Source of the DNA: Flavobacterium sp. J372
GTDB lineage: Bacteria; Bacteroidota; Bacteroidia; Flavobacteriales; Flavobacteriaceae
DNA: 64,000 nt
NCBI RefSeq assembly: GCF_024699965.1
Contig: NZ_JAJOMZ010000004.1
Location: 186,001 to 250,000, forward strand
Reading direction: 5' to 3'
Position 1 is the stretch's first letter. Each line of letters begins with the position of its first letter. The position numbers and the translations under genes were made by a program. The notes beneath the pieces were generated by a model. The model made no database searches, was not told the DNA's origin, and saw nothing but the letters and a program-made list of their open reading frames with translations. Below are positions 44,701-54,737 of the stretch, in pieces.

Positions 44701-46012
44701 ATGAAAAAACTTTTGCTATTACTTCTGTTTTGTACAACAGCCACATTTTCGCAAATAAATCTGCAACCGATTCCGCCTTATGCTATTTGCGAATATCCGT
44801 ATGATGGCCAGGCAGTTTTTATTCTGAACATGCATACGCCGCAAGTTTTGGGAAGTCTTAATCCTCAATTATACAGCGTTGCCTATTTTCAAACATTAGC
44901 TTCTGCCCAAACTAATACTGGTGCATTACCAAATCAATATATTAGCAGTAGTGCAATAATTGCTGTAAGAGTTTGGGAAAATGCCAACCCAGCTAATTTT
45001 GATACTGCATCGCTTTTATTACGTGTCGAGGAAAATCCGCCCACAATTACCGCGACGCCAATGACATTATGCGGCAATTTTACAGGAGCTGCAACTTTTA
45101 ATTTATTGTCAAAGGGGGCCGAACTTACTATGGGAAATCCAAATTTTACAGTAACTTACCACATAACGGCAGAAGCAAACTTTGGTGACCAAATTGCCAA
45201 TCCATCAGCCTACACAATTACAACAAGCCCGAAGACTATTTATGCAAGGGTGAGTAATGGTGTTACGGGTTGTTCGTCCGTTTCAACATTTAATCTTATT
45301 GTGCAGCCAGCTCCCATAGCGCCGGTGCTTCCTGCTATAACTTCATGTTCGGGCACATATAACCTTACACTTAATAACGCTTTGCACAGTAGCGGGGCTA
45401 CGCTGTCTTTTTTATACGAGTGCAAACAGTGCTCTAGACAATACAAAACCTATAACAAATCCTACTAATTATACTACGGTTCCCGGTACTGTTTATGTAA
45501 GATCATCATTGGGTACTAACCCTGAATGTTTTAGCATCGTACAACAAAACCTGTCGTTAAACAGTATGTTAGAGGGTTTCAATATCATGATTAATGGAAA
45601 CACTGTAACGGTACAAGGGCCAATAGGCGAATACATGTACAGTATTGATAATAGTGTGCAGCAATCGGGCAATGAGTTTGAAAATGTCCCCGAAGGAAGC
45701 CATACATTAACAATATATGATAACTGTGGAAATATTAGGATTATCACGTTTTCGGTAACTCTGGGAACGACTGAAAACGTATTCAAATCTCTAAAATCTT
45801 ATCCTAACCCTGCGCAGAACATCTTTACAATTTCAAACAATACAATAATTGATAAAGTAGAAGTATACAACCTGACGGGGCAGCTTGTGAAAAGCGAGAC
45901 AATTAATACTGAAACGGCTGTATTAAAGATTGCGGATTTACAAAATGGAATCTATATGATGAAGGTAAATTCGGGCAATGCTGAAAAAACTATTAAGATG
46001 GTCAAGCAATAA
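44701..46012 (+). CDS. T9SS-sorted secreted protein of unknown function, one frameshift
   Basis: A secreted protein of about 436 residues. The signal peptide ends ATFSQ. Ig-like beta domains follow (about 25-330), with repeated PxxxTxC patterns, then a type A sorting domain (SYPNPAQNIFTI to the terminal KTIKMVKQ). The frame breaks at the T6 run 45408-45413; one T fewer turns SFLYECKQ-type reading into SFYTSANSALDNTKPITNPTNY, which joins the second half without gap. TATATTTG at 44676-44683 is a possible promoter element. Single gene; no function assigned. Confidence 0.82.
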
Positions 46013-46128
46013 GATGAATTTGAGTAGTGTTAAAATAACCACTTTTTAATTAACTATAACTTTAAAAATCTATATTTGAAGTAGGGTTTTAGCCCAAAAA
46101 ATTGTTAAGATTAAAAAGCATATCCAAT

Positions 46129-46206
46129 ATGAAAAAAACTACCAACATTATTTTCGCCATACTGCTTATTATTGTACTGGTGATGTCATCGTTCACGTAT
46201 TTGTAG
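46129..46206 (+). CDS. 25-residue hydrophobic peptide
   Basis: A short ORF with MKKT start, one membrane helix (IIFAILLIIVLVMSS) and a short tail. TATATTTG at 46071-46078 provides a possible promoter and a terminator follows 23 bases after the stop, so it has the form of a small independent gene. It is too short for certainty. Confidence 0.4.
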   Translation: MKKTTNIIFAILLIIVLVMSSFTYL

Positions 46207-46229
46207 AACCACCACTAAACCCTAATAAA

Positions 46230-46258
46230 AAACCCGCTTAGAGATAAGCGGGTTTCTT
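46230..46258. terminator. Bidirectional terminator between the small ORF and odhB
   Basis: An 11-bp stem (46230-46240 with 46245-46255) on a GAGA loop. An A-run on the left serves the minus strand and a short T-run on the right the plus strand. Confidence 0.9.
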
Positions 46259-46275
46259 TATATATAAAACTTAAA

Positions 46276-47516
46276 CTATAGCTCCAGTGCTTTCTTAGGA
46301 TTGTTGTCCATAAGCAGTTCAGCAGGGTTTTCAAGGCCTTCTTTAACCGCTACAAGGAAACCAACCGACTCACGCCCGTCAATGATCCTGTGGTCATAAG
46401 AAAGCGCCACGTACATCATAGGGTGTATCTCTACCTTACCGTTTACCGCGATTGGGCGCTCAATAATGTTGTGCATGCCCAGGATACCTGACTGCGGTGG
46501 GTTGATGATTGGCGTTGAAAGCATACTGCCGAATACACCGCCATTTGTAATTGTGAATGTACCGCCCGTCATATCATCAACAGTGATCTGTCCGTCACGT
46601 GCACGTGTAGCCAGCCTTTTGATCTCTGCCTCAATACCACGGAAAGAAAGTGCCTCGGCATTCCTCACAACCGGTACCATTAAACCTTTCGGCCCGGATA
46701 CAGCTATAGAGATATCAGCAAAATCATAAGATACTTTATGGTCGCCGTCTATCATCGAGTTAACATCAGGGAACAGCTGTAGCGCCCTTGTAACGGCTTT
46801 CGTAAAGAAAGACATATAACCAAGGCTCACACCGCCGTGCTTCGCTTTAAACGCATCTTTATACTCATTACGGATGTTGTTGATAGGCGTCATGTTCACC
46901 TCGTTAAACGTGGTAAGCATAGCGGTCTCATTTTTGGCAGCTACCAAACGCTCGGCAACCTTACGGCGAAGCATAGAAAGTTTCTGGCGCTCGCTGCCAC
47001 GGTTACCGCCTGTTGGCGTACCCATAGACGGTACTGCGTTTACAGCATCGTCTTTTGTTATCCTGCCGCCCTTGCCTGTACCTGATACAGTTGCAGCGTC
47101 GATGTTTTTTTCGTCAAGTATTTTGCGTGCCGCAGGCGATGGTGTGCCTGAAGCATATGTTTTAGGCGCTTCCTCTTTTTAGGCTCAGCAGCCTTAGGAG
47201 CTTCTTCTTTTTTCTCTTCAGCTTTCGGGGCTTCTGCCTTCTCTTCTTTTGCAGGGGCAGCAGCGCCATCCGGCTTGGCAGCACCTGTATCAATAAGGCA
47301 AACCACCTGCCCTACCTTTACCGCGTCGCCTTCTTCAGCTTTCAGGGTAATGATACCGGCAGCCTCAGCAGGAAGCTCAAGCGTGGCTTTATCAGAATCA
47401 ACTTCGGCAATTGCCTGGTCTTTTTCTACATAGTCCCCGTCTTTTACAAGCCATGTTGCAATTTCAACTTCGGTGATTGACTCTCCCGGCGAGGGCACTT
47501 TCATTTCTAAAATCAT
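46276..47516 (-). CDS. odhB: Dihydrolipoyllysine succinyltransferase (E2 of 2-oxoglutarate dehydrogenase), one frameshift
   Basis: Transfers succinyl groups to CoA in the TCA-cycle 2-oxoglutarate dehydrogenase complex. The lipoyl domain (residues 1-77; lipoylated Lys in [13 protein letters not shown]), an Ala/Glu/Lys linker, the E1/E3-binding domain ([31 protein letters not shown]) and the catalytic domain (ending with the [20 protein letters not shown] active-site motif) are all encoded. The second half of the linker lies in another frame: adding one T to the T5 run 47176-47180 restores [22 protein letters not shown] and gives 413 residues. It follows odhA by 51 bases. Confidence 0.94.
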
Positions 47517-47567
47517 GTCAATATAATTTTATTGGTGTTGCTATTCTATTGAAAATCAAAAATACAA

Positions 47568-50348
47568 TTAATTAAATAAGTTCTTGTCAAAAACCATGGC
47601 AATGGCTGCAGCATGGCGTTTTTTAGAACGGGTGTAGCTGCCGGCGGCCGGTGCACTATATGCTTTAAGCGATGCCACGCGGAATTTCACTTCATTAAAG
47701 TTCATCAGCATGTAGCCGTATGCACCCATGTTACGCGGCTCTTCCTGTGCCCAAACGTAATCATCGGCATTTTTATATTTAGCGATAGCTTCTTTCATTT
47801 GCTCAACAGGCAGCGGGAATAGCTGCTCTATTCTAACAAAAGCAACATCTTCACGGCCCAGGTTTGCTCTTTCGGCAACCAGGTCGTAGTAGAACTTACC
47901 GGTACAGAATACCAGTGTCTTCACTTTTGCCGGATCTGCGATCGGGTCGTCAAGCACTTCCTGGAAACTGCCGTTTGCCAGTTCATCTACAGTCGAAGTC
48001 ACATCCGGATGGCGTAATAAACTCTTCGGAGTAAACACGATAAGCGGCTTACGGAAGTTCGTTTTCATCTGCCTCCTCAACAAGTGGAAGAAGTTAGCCG
48101 GCGTGGTACAGTCGGCCACATACATGTTATGGTTGGCACAAAGCTGCAGGTAACGTTCCATACGGCCCGATGAGTGTTCTGCCCCTTGGCCTTCGTAGCC
48201 GTGTGGCAACAGCATTACAAGCCCGTTCTGGTTGTTCCACTTATCTTCAGCAGCGCTTATGTACTGGTCTATCATTATCTGCGCGCCATTTGAGAAGTCG
48301 CCAAACTGGGCTTCCCAAATAGTAAGCGTTTTAGGGCTGGCAAGGGCGTAACCATAATCAAAGCCCACAACAGCATATTCTGAAAGCAATGAGTTGTAAA
48401 TGTAGAATTTACCCTTTTGGTCTTTAAGCATGTTAAGCAACACCACTTCTTCTTCAGAATCTTCTACTTTCACTACAGCGTGGCGGTGAGAGAATGTTCC
48501 GCGCTCAACATCCTGGCCCGAGATACGCACATCATACCCTTCGGTAAGCAGCGACCCGTAAGCGAGTAATTCGCCCATAGCCCAGTCAAGCTTGTCGTTT
48601 TCAAACATCGACTTCCTGTCGTTGATGAGCTTTTGTATCTTATTGATGAATTTCTTGTCTGAAGGAAGGTTGGTGATAACATCTGCAACATCCGTCAATA
48701 TATCTTTTGAGAAAGCAGTGTTTACTTTCTTTAGCATTTCTTCACTATCCGCCTGCTCAAAACCTTCCCATTCATTCTGCATGAACGGTGTAATTATAGT
48801 AAGCTCTTTTTTGCGTGATGCTTCAAGGTTCTCTTCAAGCAGCGCTTTATATTCTTTTTCAAGGCCACCCACATAGTTAGCATCAATCACACCGGCCGCT
48901 ACAAGCTTTTCAGCATAAATGTCGCGCGGGTTTTTGTGTTTGGCGATTATCTTGTACAGCTTAGGCTGTGTAAAGCGCGGCTCATCACCTTCGTTGTGGC
49001 CGTACTTACGGTAACCCAACAGGTCAATGAATACATCGCTGCCAAACTGCATCCTGAAATCAAGTGCAAAAAGTACAGCGTGTACCACTGCCTCGGCATC
49101 ATCAGCATTTACGTGAAGTACAGGAGACAATGTCACTTTTGCGATATCAGTGCTATATGTTGATGAACGTGCGTCAAGGTAGTTTGTAGTAAAGCCAACC
49201 TGGTTGTTTATCACCATATGGATGGTGCCGCCTGTACGGTAACCGTCAAGCTTTGCCATCTGTACAATTTCGTACACAATACCCTGGCCTGCCACAGCTG
49301 CATCACCGTGAAGTGCGATAGGAAGGACTTTCGAGAAATCATCAGGAAAATTCCTGTCCTGCTTAGCGCGGGCAATACCTTCAATTACCGCACCTACAGT
49401 CTCAAGGTGAGAGGGGTTTGGCGCCAGGTTCATGTTTATTTTTTTGCCCGACTTCGTAATCTTATCGGCTGTAAGCCCAAGGTGGTATTTCACGTCACCA
49501 TCAAAAAGCGCATCGTCGTCATAATCTTTACCGTCAAACTCAGAGAAGATGTCTGATGTTGACTTACCAAATGTATTGGCAAGAACGTTAAGGCGGCCAC
49601 GGTGTGCCATACCCATCACGAAATGCTCCACCCCTTTTTCGGCAGCGGCCTCTACAAGCGCATCAAGCGCAGGGATAAGCGATTCGCCACCTTCAAGCGA
49701 GAAACGTTTCTGCCCTACGTATTTTGTATGAAGGAAGTTCTCAAAAGAAACTGCCTCATTCAATTTTGAAAGTATATTCTTTTTCTGCTCAGCACTAAAG
49801 TCCGGCTGGTTGTGGTTCACACTCAGGCGGTTCTGAATCCATTTGCGCACTTCCGGGTCGCGGATGTACATGTACTCGATACCGATGTGCTGGCAATACA
49901 CCATGCGCAGGTGGTCAACAATCTGTCTTAATGTTGTCGGCTCAAGGCCTACTTCTTTAGCAGCATCAAAAGTTGTATCAAGGTCGGCATCGCTTAGGCC
50001 AAAGTTCTCCAACGCCAGGCTTGGCTTGAAAATACGGCGGTCGCGCACCGGGTTTGTTTTAGTGAAAAGGTGGCCACGCGTGCGGTAGGCCTCAATCAGG
50101 TTGAATACCTTAAATTCTTTCTGCAGCTTTTCAGGAAGGCCTGAATAGTCTGACACCGGCTGGGCAGGTGCGTTTTGTGCGGTGGCTGTGCTTTCAAAAC
50201 CATCACCGTAGCCGGAATTGGCAAAGTCGAACCCCTGGAAAAAACTCCTCCAGCTGGGCTCTACACTATCAGGGCTTATTAAGTATTGATCGTATAAATC
50301 TGCGAAGAAAGCCGTATTGGCTGCGTTTAAAAAGGAAAACCTATCCAT
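47568..50348 (-). CDS. odhA: 2-oxoglutarate dehydrogenase E1 component
   Basis: A 926-residue thiamine-diphosphate enzyme that decarboxylates 2-oxoglutarate. The N-terminal segment (FFADLYDQYLISPDSVEPSWRSFFQGF), the substrate loop MGMAHRGRLNVLAN, the TPP-binding HGDAAVAGQGIVYE and the C-terminal QEEPRNMGAYGYM are intact. First gene of odhA-odhB. On the minus strand TACTTTTG at 50388-50395 is a likely -7 element. Confidence 0.97.
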   Translation of the reverse strand: MDRFSFLNAANTAFFADLYDQYLISPDSVEPSWRSFFQGFDFANSGYGDGFESTATAQNAPAQPVSDYSGLPEKLQKEFKVFNLIEAYRTRGHLFTKTNPVRDRRIFKPSLALENFGLSDADLDTTFDAAKEVGLEPTTLRQIVDHLRMVYCQHIGIEYMYIRDPEVRKWIQNRLSVNHNQPDFSAEQKKNILSKLNEAVSFENFLHTKYVGQKRFSLEGGESLIPALDALVEAAAEKGVEHFVMGMAHRGRLNVLANTFGKSTSDIFSEFDGKDYDDDALFDGDVKYHLGLTADKITKSGKKINMNLAPNPSHLETVGAVIEGIARAKQDRNFPDDFSKVLPIALHGDAAVAGQGIVYEIVQMAKLDGYRTGGTIHMVINNQVGFTTNYLDARSSTYSTDIAKVTLSPVLHVNADDAEAVVHAVLFALDFRMQFGSDVFIDLLGYRKYGHNEGDEPRFTQPKLYKIIAKHKNPRDIYAEKLVAAGVIDANYVGGLEKEYKALLEENLEASRKKELTIITPFMQNEWEGFEQADSEEMLKKVNTAFSKDILTDVADVITNLPSDKKFINKIQKLINDRKSMFENDKLDWAMGELLAYGSLLTEGYDVRISGQDVERGTFSHRHAVVKVEDSEEEVVLLNMLKDQKGKFYIYNSLLSEYAVVGFDYGYALASPKTLTIWEAQFGDFSNGAQIMIDQYISAAEDKWNNQNGLVMLLPHGYEGQGAEHSSGRMERYLQLCANHNMYVADCTTPANFFHLLRRQMKTNFRKPLIVFTPKSLLRHPDVTSTVDELANGSFQEVLDDPIADPAKVKTLVFCTGKFYYDLVAERANLGREDVAFVRIEQLFPLPVEQMKEAIAKYKNADDYVWAQEEPRNMGAYGYMLMNFNEVKFRVASLKAYSAPAAGSYTRSKKRHAAAIAMVFDKNLFN

Positions 50349-50582
50349 AGTATAGTGTTTGTGGCCTTGATTTTATAAAATTTTACGCAAAAGTACAATA
50401 ATTGTAATAATCTTTCATGTAAAATATGTATTTATATTGGGATAAACCGGGTTTAAAATGGATTTTGCTGAAGGGTTGTGAAAGGGAACACAAATTAAAC
50501 AGATTTTGCAGATTTGAACAGTCAAAAAGGTAGTTGAAATCTGTTGATATCAGTCTAATCAGTTAAATCTGTGTTACTGTTT
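50349..50582. other. Non-coding spacer upstream of odhA
   Basis: Holds the minus-strand odhA promoter element (50388-50395) and, at 50490-50580, a pair of imperfect inverted segments built from ACACAAATTAAACAGATTT and AAATCTGTGTT-type words. This resembles a dispersed intergenic repeat seen in Bacteroidota. No ORF is credible. Confidence 0.45.
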
Positions 50583-50936
50583 TCAATACCTGTTCCTGAA
50601 CCACACCTTTTGCCATTCCCTTTTCAGGATCAAAAAAGTAACCTGCTCGGCCAATTCTGCAATGTCGGCTCCGTTCAGTGCTTTTATTTCTTTTTCGGGC
50701 ACGTCAATGATGTAAAGCAGATTTAGATACTCGGCAAACTTTACTTGTATCAGCCTGTAAATCCTGTCCTGCAGGCCAAGTTTCAGCTCAATAGGTGCAA
50801 TGTCGGCAGGCATGTCGAGCACTTCGTTTGCCAGCGTAAAGTCTTTATTAAGCTGCCGTACCAGTTCCATATACAATTTTTCTTTCTGGGCTTCGCTCAG
50901 CAGCAGGTCGGTATTTTGGGGAGGTGTAAATATCAT
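50583..50936 (-). CDS. Conserved hypothetical protein
   Basis: A 117-residue protein, mainly helical, without signal or membrane segment. It has two conserved-looking parts, LSEAQKEKLYMELVRQLNKDF and LQDRIYRLIQVKFAEYLNLLYIIDVPE. Its ATG overlaps the stop of the polyprenyl synthetase by four bases, so the two are translated together. I recall the gene beside ispA-type genes in Flavobacteria, but its role is unknown. Confidence 0.75.
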   Translation of the reverse strand: MIFTPPQNTDLLLSEAQKEKLYMELVRQLNKDFTLANEVLDMPADIAPIELKLGLQDRIYRLIQVKFAEYLNLLYIIDVPEKEIKALNGADIAELAEQVTFLILKREWQKVWFRNRY

Positions 50937-51907
50937 ACTTTTCGCTCCATTAGTTTTTGGGCAAATGCCTGTAATACAGCCTTATTCTGTTCCGCCATTT
51001 CCATCTCCTCAAGCGTTGCCAGTGCGCGTTGGGTATAATCATTAATTGCTTTTTTAGTAGCCTCATCAGCCCCGGTCGCTACAAATATCTCTTTAACGGC
51101 TTCAACTTTTGTTGCAGTATCTTCCGGATGTGTTGTAAAATAGTGTTGCAATTGCTGTTTCTGCTCACCGCCTGCATTCTGCAACGCCAGTAGGTATAGA
51201 TACGTTTTCTTGTTTTCGATAATATCGCCCCCCACCTGCTTGCCAAATGTTGCAGGGTCGCCAAAAGCATCAAGCAAATCATCCTGAAGCTGGAACGCGA
51301 CACCAAGATTAAGCCCGAATTCATAAATCAGGCGGCAGTTATCTCCCGTTGTACCTGCTACAATGGCCCCCATCTGCAAAGCCGCAGCAACCAGAACAGC
51401 CGTTTTATATTCAATCATTTTAAGATACTCCGGCAATGTTACATCATTGCGGTTCTCAAAGTCAACATCCCATTGCTGGCCCTCACATACCTCAAGCGCC
51501 GTTTTGCTGAACAGCTTCGCCAGTGAGCGGAACACAACCGGCTCGTATTCTTCAAAATAACGGTAAGCCAGTATCAGCATAGCATCGCCGGAGAGAATAG
51601 CCGTATTTAAATCCCACTTTTCATGCACGGTAATGTTTCCGCGGCGCAGTGGTGCATCGTCCATAATATCATCATGCACTAATGAGAAGTTATGGAACAT
51701 CTCTACGGCAACAGCAGCCGGGAGCGCTTTTTTACAATCTGCGCCAAAAGCATCGGCAGCCATAAGGGTAAGCACCGGGCGCATTCGCTTACCACCGAGA
51801 GACAAAATGTAATCTATTGGTTCGTAAAGGCTTTTAGGCTCTTTAACAATGTGGTGGCTATTAAAGTAATCAGAAATTATATCGCCGTAGTGCGTTATTG
51901 GCTGCAT
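50933..51907 (-). CDS. Polyprenyl diphosphate synthase (trans-type)
   Basis: A 324-residue cytoplasmic enzyme that extends allylic diphosphates with isopentenyl diphosphate (family of farnesyl/geranylgeranyl synthases). The first Asp-rich motif is VHDDIMDDAPLRRG with Asp79, Asp80 and Asp83; the second is FQLQDDLLDAFGD. The ATG at 51907 (MQPITHYGDII) is chosen; a much longer reading from 52312 overlaps the divergent TetR gene and has no similarity. The product length cannot be told exactly from sequence. Confidence 0.93.
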   Translation of the reverse strand: MQPITHYGDIISDYFNSHHIVKEPKSLYEPIDYILSLGGKRMRPVLTLMAADAFGADCKKALPAAVAVEMFHNFSLVHDDIMDDAPLRRGNITVHEKWDLNTAILSGDAMLILAYRYFEEYEPVVFRSLAKLFSKTALEVCEGQQWDVDFENRNDVTLPEYLKMIEYKTAVLVAAALQMGAIVAGTTGDNCRLIYEFGLNLGVAFQLQDDLLDAFGDPATFGKQVGGDIIENKKTYLYLLALQNAGGEQKQQLQHYFTTHPEDTATKVEAVKEIFVATGADEATKKAINDYTQRALATLEEMEMAEQNKAVLQAFAQKLMERKV

Positions 51908-51966
51908 GTATGTATTTTTTGCTAAGGTACTGGTTTCGGCAATTTTTAACAAACACAAAAATCGGT

Positions 51967-52016
51967 TTGACATTTTTGTAAAAACTTTGGAAACTTTTTG
52001 CGTATTAAAAGTTTCC
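51967..52016. promoter_or_regulatory. TetR-type operators between the prenyl synthase and the first TetR gene
   Basis: Two sites. TTGACATTTTTGTAAA (51967-51982) differs by one base from the reverse complement of the perfect palindrome at 52689-52704. A 10-bp perfect inverted repeat with an 8-base spacer follows (51989-51998 with 52007-52016, GGAAACTTTT and AAAAGTTTCC). The second repeat overlaps the TTG of the promoter of the first TetR gene, and the first lies just upstream. Confidence 0.7.
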
Positions 52017-52028
52017 TGTGTACTTTTG
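51998..52028 (+). promoter_or_regulatory. Promoter of the first TetR gene
   Basis: TTG at 51998-52000, 20 bases, TACTTTTG at 52021-52028, followed by the ATG at 52047. Its spacer is occupied by the right arm of the 28-bp inverted repeat. Confidence 0.6.
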
Positions 52029-52046
52029 CTTCGCGAAAATGATATT

Positions 52047-52654
52047 ATGAGAGAGATAATTTTAAAGAAAGCGAACGAGATGTTCCTCACATTAGGCTTC
52101 AAGAGTGTAACCATGGATGATATTGCCGCAGAACTGGGCATATCAAAAAGACAATTTACCAGCACTTTGCAAATAAAACAGAACTTGTTGAAGCCAGCAC
52201 CATGAATTTGTTTGAGAACATATCCTGCGGTATTGACACTATCAGGGAACAGGGCCTTAATTCTGTTGAAGAGATATTCCAGATCAGGAATTTCATGATG
52301 AAGAACCTGCACAATGAAGATGCTTCACCATTTTACCAATTGCAGAAGTTTTTTCCTGAAATCTTTGCGCAGCTGCGATTAGCACAATTTGGCAAGATGC
52401 ACGGCTGCATGATCGAAAACCTTCAAAAGGGGGTTGATGACGGTACGTATCGGGACGATATAAATATCGATTTTATATCGAGGATCTATTTCACGGGCCT
52501 CACGGGAACGAAAGACGATTCCATCTTTCCGAAATCGCTTTATAACCTACAGGATTTAACAAGACAGTACCTCGAATATCACCTGAGGGCGATTGTTAGC
52601 AAAAAAGGGCTAAAAATCCTCGAAAACGAAATAGTGAAATTAACAAATTCTTAA
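52047..52654 (+). CDS. TetR-family regulator 1, one frameshift
   Basis: A repressor-type DNA-binding protein of 202 residues when corrected. The helix-turn-helix is VTMDDIAAELGISKKTIYQHFANKTEL. The reading breaks in it: one A more in the A5 run 52145-52149 turns KRQFTSTL into KKTIYQHF, the standard TetR recognition helix. The rest is an all-helical ligand domain. It is divergent from the prenyl synthase and 69 bases before the second TetR gene. The ligand is unknown. Confidence 0.88.
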
Positions 52655-52657
52655 CAT

Positions 52658-52704
52658 TTGCTAAATTCAAAAGTGCATTAAATTTGCATTGACAAAAATG
52701 TCAA
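52658..52704 (+). promoter_or_regulatory. Promoter and operator of the efflux operon
   Basis: TTG at 52658-52660, 18 bases, TAAATTTG at 52679-52686: a good promoter. TTGACAAAAATGTCAA (52689-52704), a perfect 6-bp inverted repeat on a 4-base spacer, overlaps the expected RNA start. This is the classical position of a TetR-type repressor operator. Confidence 0.8.
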
Positions 52705-52723
52705 ACAAAAAAGTTAAACAAAA

Positions 52724-53317
52724 ATGTCAGCTAAAGCGTTAAGTGAAACTGAAAAACTGATTATGGATACGGCGATGAAGGTTTTTTTCGCCGAAGGCCG
52801 CTTCAATGCTACCACACAGGAAATTGCCGATGCTGCCGGAGTGAACAGGACGTTAATAAATTATTATTTCCGCTCCCGCAACAACCTTTTTGATATTGTG
52901 TTTGAGAATGCACAAAAACAGGAGAATGAGCTAACGGAGGCTATTGTATTCAGTGATTTGCCATTGAAGGAAAAAATAAGCCGCCACCTCGATATCTATT
53001 TTGAGCAGGCTAAAAAGTACCCATACCTCGAGATATATATGGTTACCCAGGTAAACCAGGGCAATTGTTTTAAGGATAAGGACACCATGGGCCGTGTGTT
53101 AGACAAATTCTACCTTGAGATTGCCCTTGAAATGGAAAAAGGCAACGTTGCAAAGATGAGACCCGAACAATTTGTACTCAATTTTGTATCGCTTATGGTT
53201 TTCCCTGTGTCAATGCGCCCGCTGCTTGAAGAAACCATGGGTATGAGCAAAGAAGCTTATGAAAAATTGCTCGAGGAGCGCAAGGAAATAATATTACAGA
53301 CCCTATTTATAAATTAA
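52724..53317 (+). CDS. TetR-family regulator 2 of the efflux operon
   Basis: A 197-residue repressor-like protein. The helix-turn-helix is TTQEIADAAGVNRTLINYYFRSRNNLF (about 25-50); the remainder is helical. It is the first gene of a TetR-TolC-HlyD-RND operon, 26 bases before the TolC gene. It very likely represses its own operon by the operator at 52689-52704, and may also act at the related site 51967-51982. Confidence 0.92.
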   Translation: MSAKALSETEKLIMDTAMKVFFAEGRFNATTQEIADAAGVNRTLINYYFRSRNNLFDIVFENAQKQENELTEAIVFSDLPLKEKISRHLDIYFEQAKKYPYLEIYMVTQVNQGNCFKDKDTMGRVLDKFYLEIALEMEKGNVAKMRPEQFVLNFVSLMVFPVSMRPLLEETMGMSKEAYEKLLEERKEIILQTLFIN

Positions 53318-53343
53318 TCATCAATCAATAAACCGGTTATCAT

Positions 53344-54729
53344 ATGAAGACCAACCTTTTTAAAGGCATTTCATTACACAGGCTGGCTATTGCGCTTATA
53401 CTGGTGCTCACAACAGGAATGTTGCATGCACAGCAAGTAAAAACGCAGCAGCTTACCTTAAAGGATGCCATAAATTATGCGCTGGAGAATAAAGCTGAGG
53501 CGCGAAAAGCAAAACTCTCTATTGAAAATGGCGAGTATGAGATAGACGAGATACGTGCTCGTGCACTTCCGCAGATCACGGCAAACGGAAACCTTACGTA
53601 CAACCCTATCCTGCAGCTTACAGCTTTCGATGCAGGTGCGCTGCCTGGTGCGCCGGCAGATGCAGGTATATCGCTTGTACCATTCGGCCAGAAATGGGCA
53701 TCTACAGCAGGTGTAAATCTTAATCAGGCAATCTTTGACCAGGCAGTATTTACAGGCCTGAAGGCTGCAAGATCTACCCGTGAGTTTTACAGGATTAACG
53801 CCCAGCTTACCGAAGAAGATGTTATAGAACGCGTGGCTAACAACTACTACCAGGTATTTGTACAGCGCCAGCAGCTTGCCGTGCTCGACAGTACGTATGC
53901 CAACACTACCAAGGTGCGCGACATCATAAAGGGCCAGTTTGACAACGGGCTTGCGCGTAAAATTGACCTTGACCGCATGAACGTAAACCTCAGCAACATC
54001 AACACGCAGCGCCAACAGATAATAAATGCAGTGCAGCTGCAGGAAAATGCACTGAAGTTTTACATGGGTATGCCTATAAATACACCAATAACACTGGCGC
54101 AGGAAAACTTTGACGTTACACCGATGAATCTTGATGAAGTGCCGGACACTACACAACGCACACAGTACCAATTGCTGAAAAAACAGGAAGAATTATTAGG
54201 GCTACAGCGCAAATCGGTAGTGGCAGAGTATTATCCGACTCTTTCACTAACAGCAGGTTACAACTATTTTGGCACAGGCAGAGAATTCCCGTGGTTTGCC
54301 AAACCGGCTGATGGTGTTTACTGGACAGACTTTTCATCTGTAGCGCTTAACCTTTCAATACCTATCTTTAACGGTTTCGGTACTAAAGCCAGGGTTAACC
54401 AGGCAAATATAAACCTGAAGAATACTGAAGAAGACCTGAAAGACACTAAACTGGCGCTTGACCTTGCTTTTGAGAACGCACGCACTCAGATACAAAACAG
54501 CATCATCACTATAAATAACCAGCGTGAGAATGTAACGCTTGCACAAGAGGTGCTTGACAATACACAGAACAACTACCAGCAGGGCCTTGCCACGCTTACC
54601 GACCTTCTTGATGCAGAAAACTCATACATACAGGCACAAAATAATTTTACCTCTGCCCTGCTTGACTATAAGCTTGCCGAGGTGCAGCTAAGGAAAGCAA
54701 AAGGCGAATTAAGAACATTTGTAAACTAA
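53344..54729 (+). CDS. TolC-family outer-membrane efflux protein
   Basis: A 461-residue outer-membrane channel with a signal peptide ending LHAQ. The two internal OEP repeats are seen (about 40-240 and 255-455), rich in helical coils; LTLKDAINYALENKAEARKAKL starts the first. It forms the outer-membrane exit of the RND pump and is followed eight bases later by the periplasmic adaptor. Confidence 0.93.
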   Translation: MKTNLFKGISLHRLAIALILVLTTGMLHAQQVKTQQLTLKDAINYALENKAEARKAKLSIENGEYEIDEIRARALPQITANGNLTYNPILQLTAFDAGALPGAPADAGISLVPFGQKWASTAGVNLNQAIFDQAVFTGLKAARSTREFYRINAQLTEEDVIERVANNYYQVFVQRQQLAVLDSTYANTTKVRDIIKGQFDNGLARKIDLDRMNVNLSNINTQRQQIINAVQLQENALKFYMGMPINTPITLAQENFDVTPMNLDEVPDTTQRTQYQLLKKQEELLGLQRKSVVAEYYPTLSLTAGYNYFGTGREFPWFAKPADGVYWTDFSSVALNLSIPIFNGFGTKARVNQANINLKNTEEDLKDTKLALDLAFENARTQIQNSIITINNQRENVTLAQEVLDNTQNNYQQGLATLTDLLDAENSYIQAQNNFTSALLDYKLAEVQLRKAKGELRTFVN

Positions 54730-54737
54730 CCCATACC

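Noticed and set aside
51908..52312. Long N-terminal extension of the polyprenyl synthetase
   Set aside because: It is hydrophobic, unlike the family, and antisense to the TetR helix-turn-helix.
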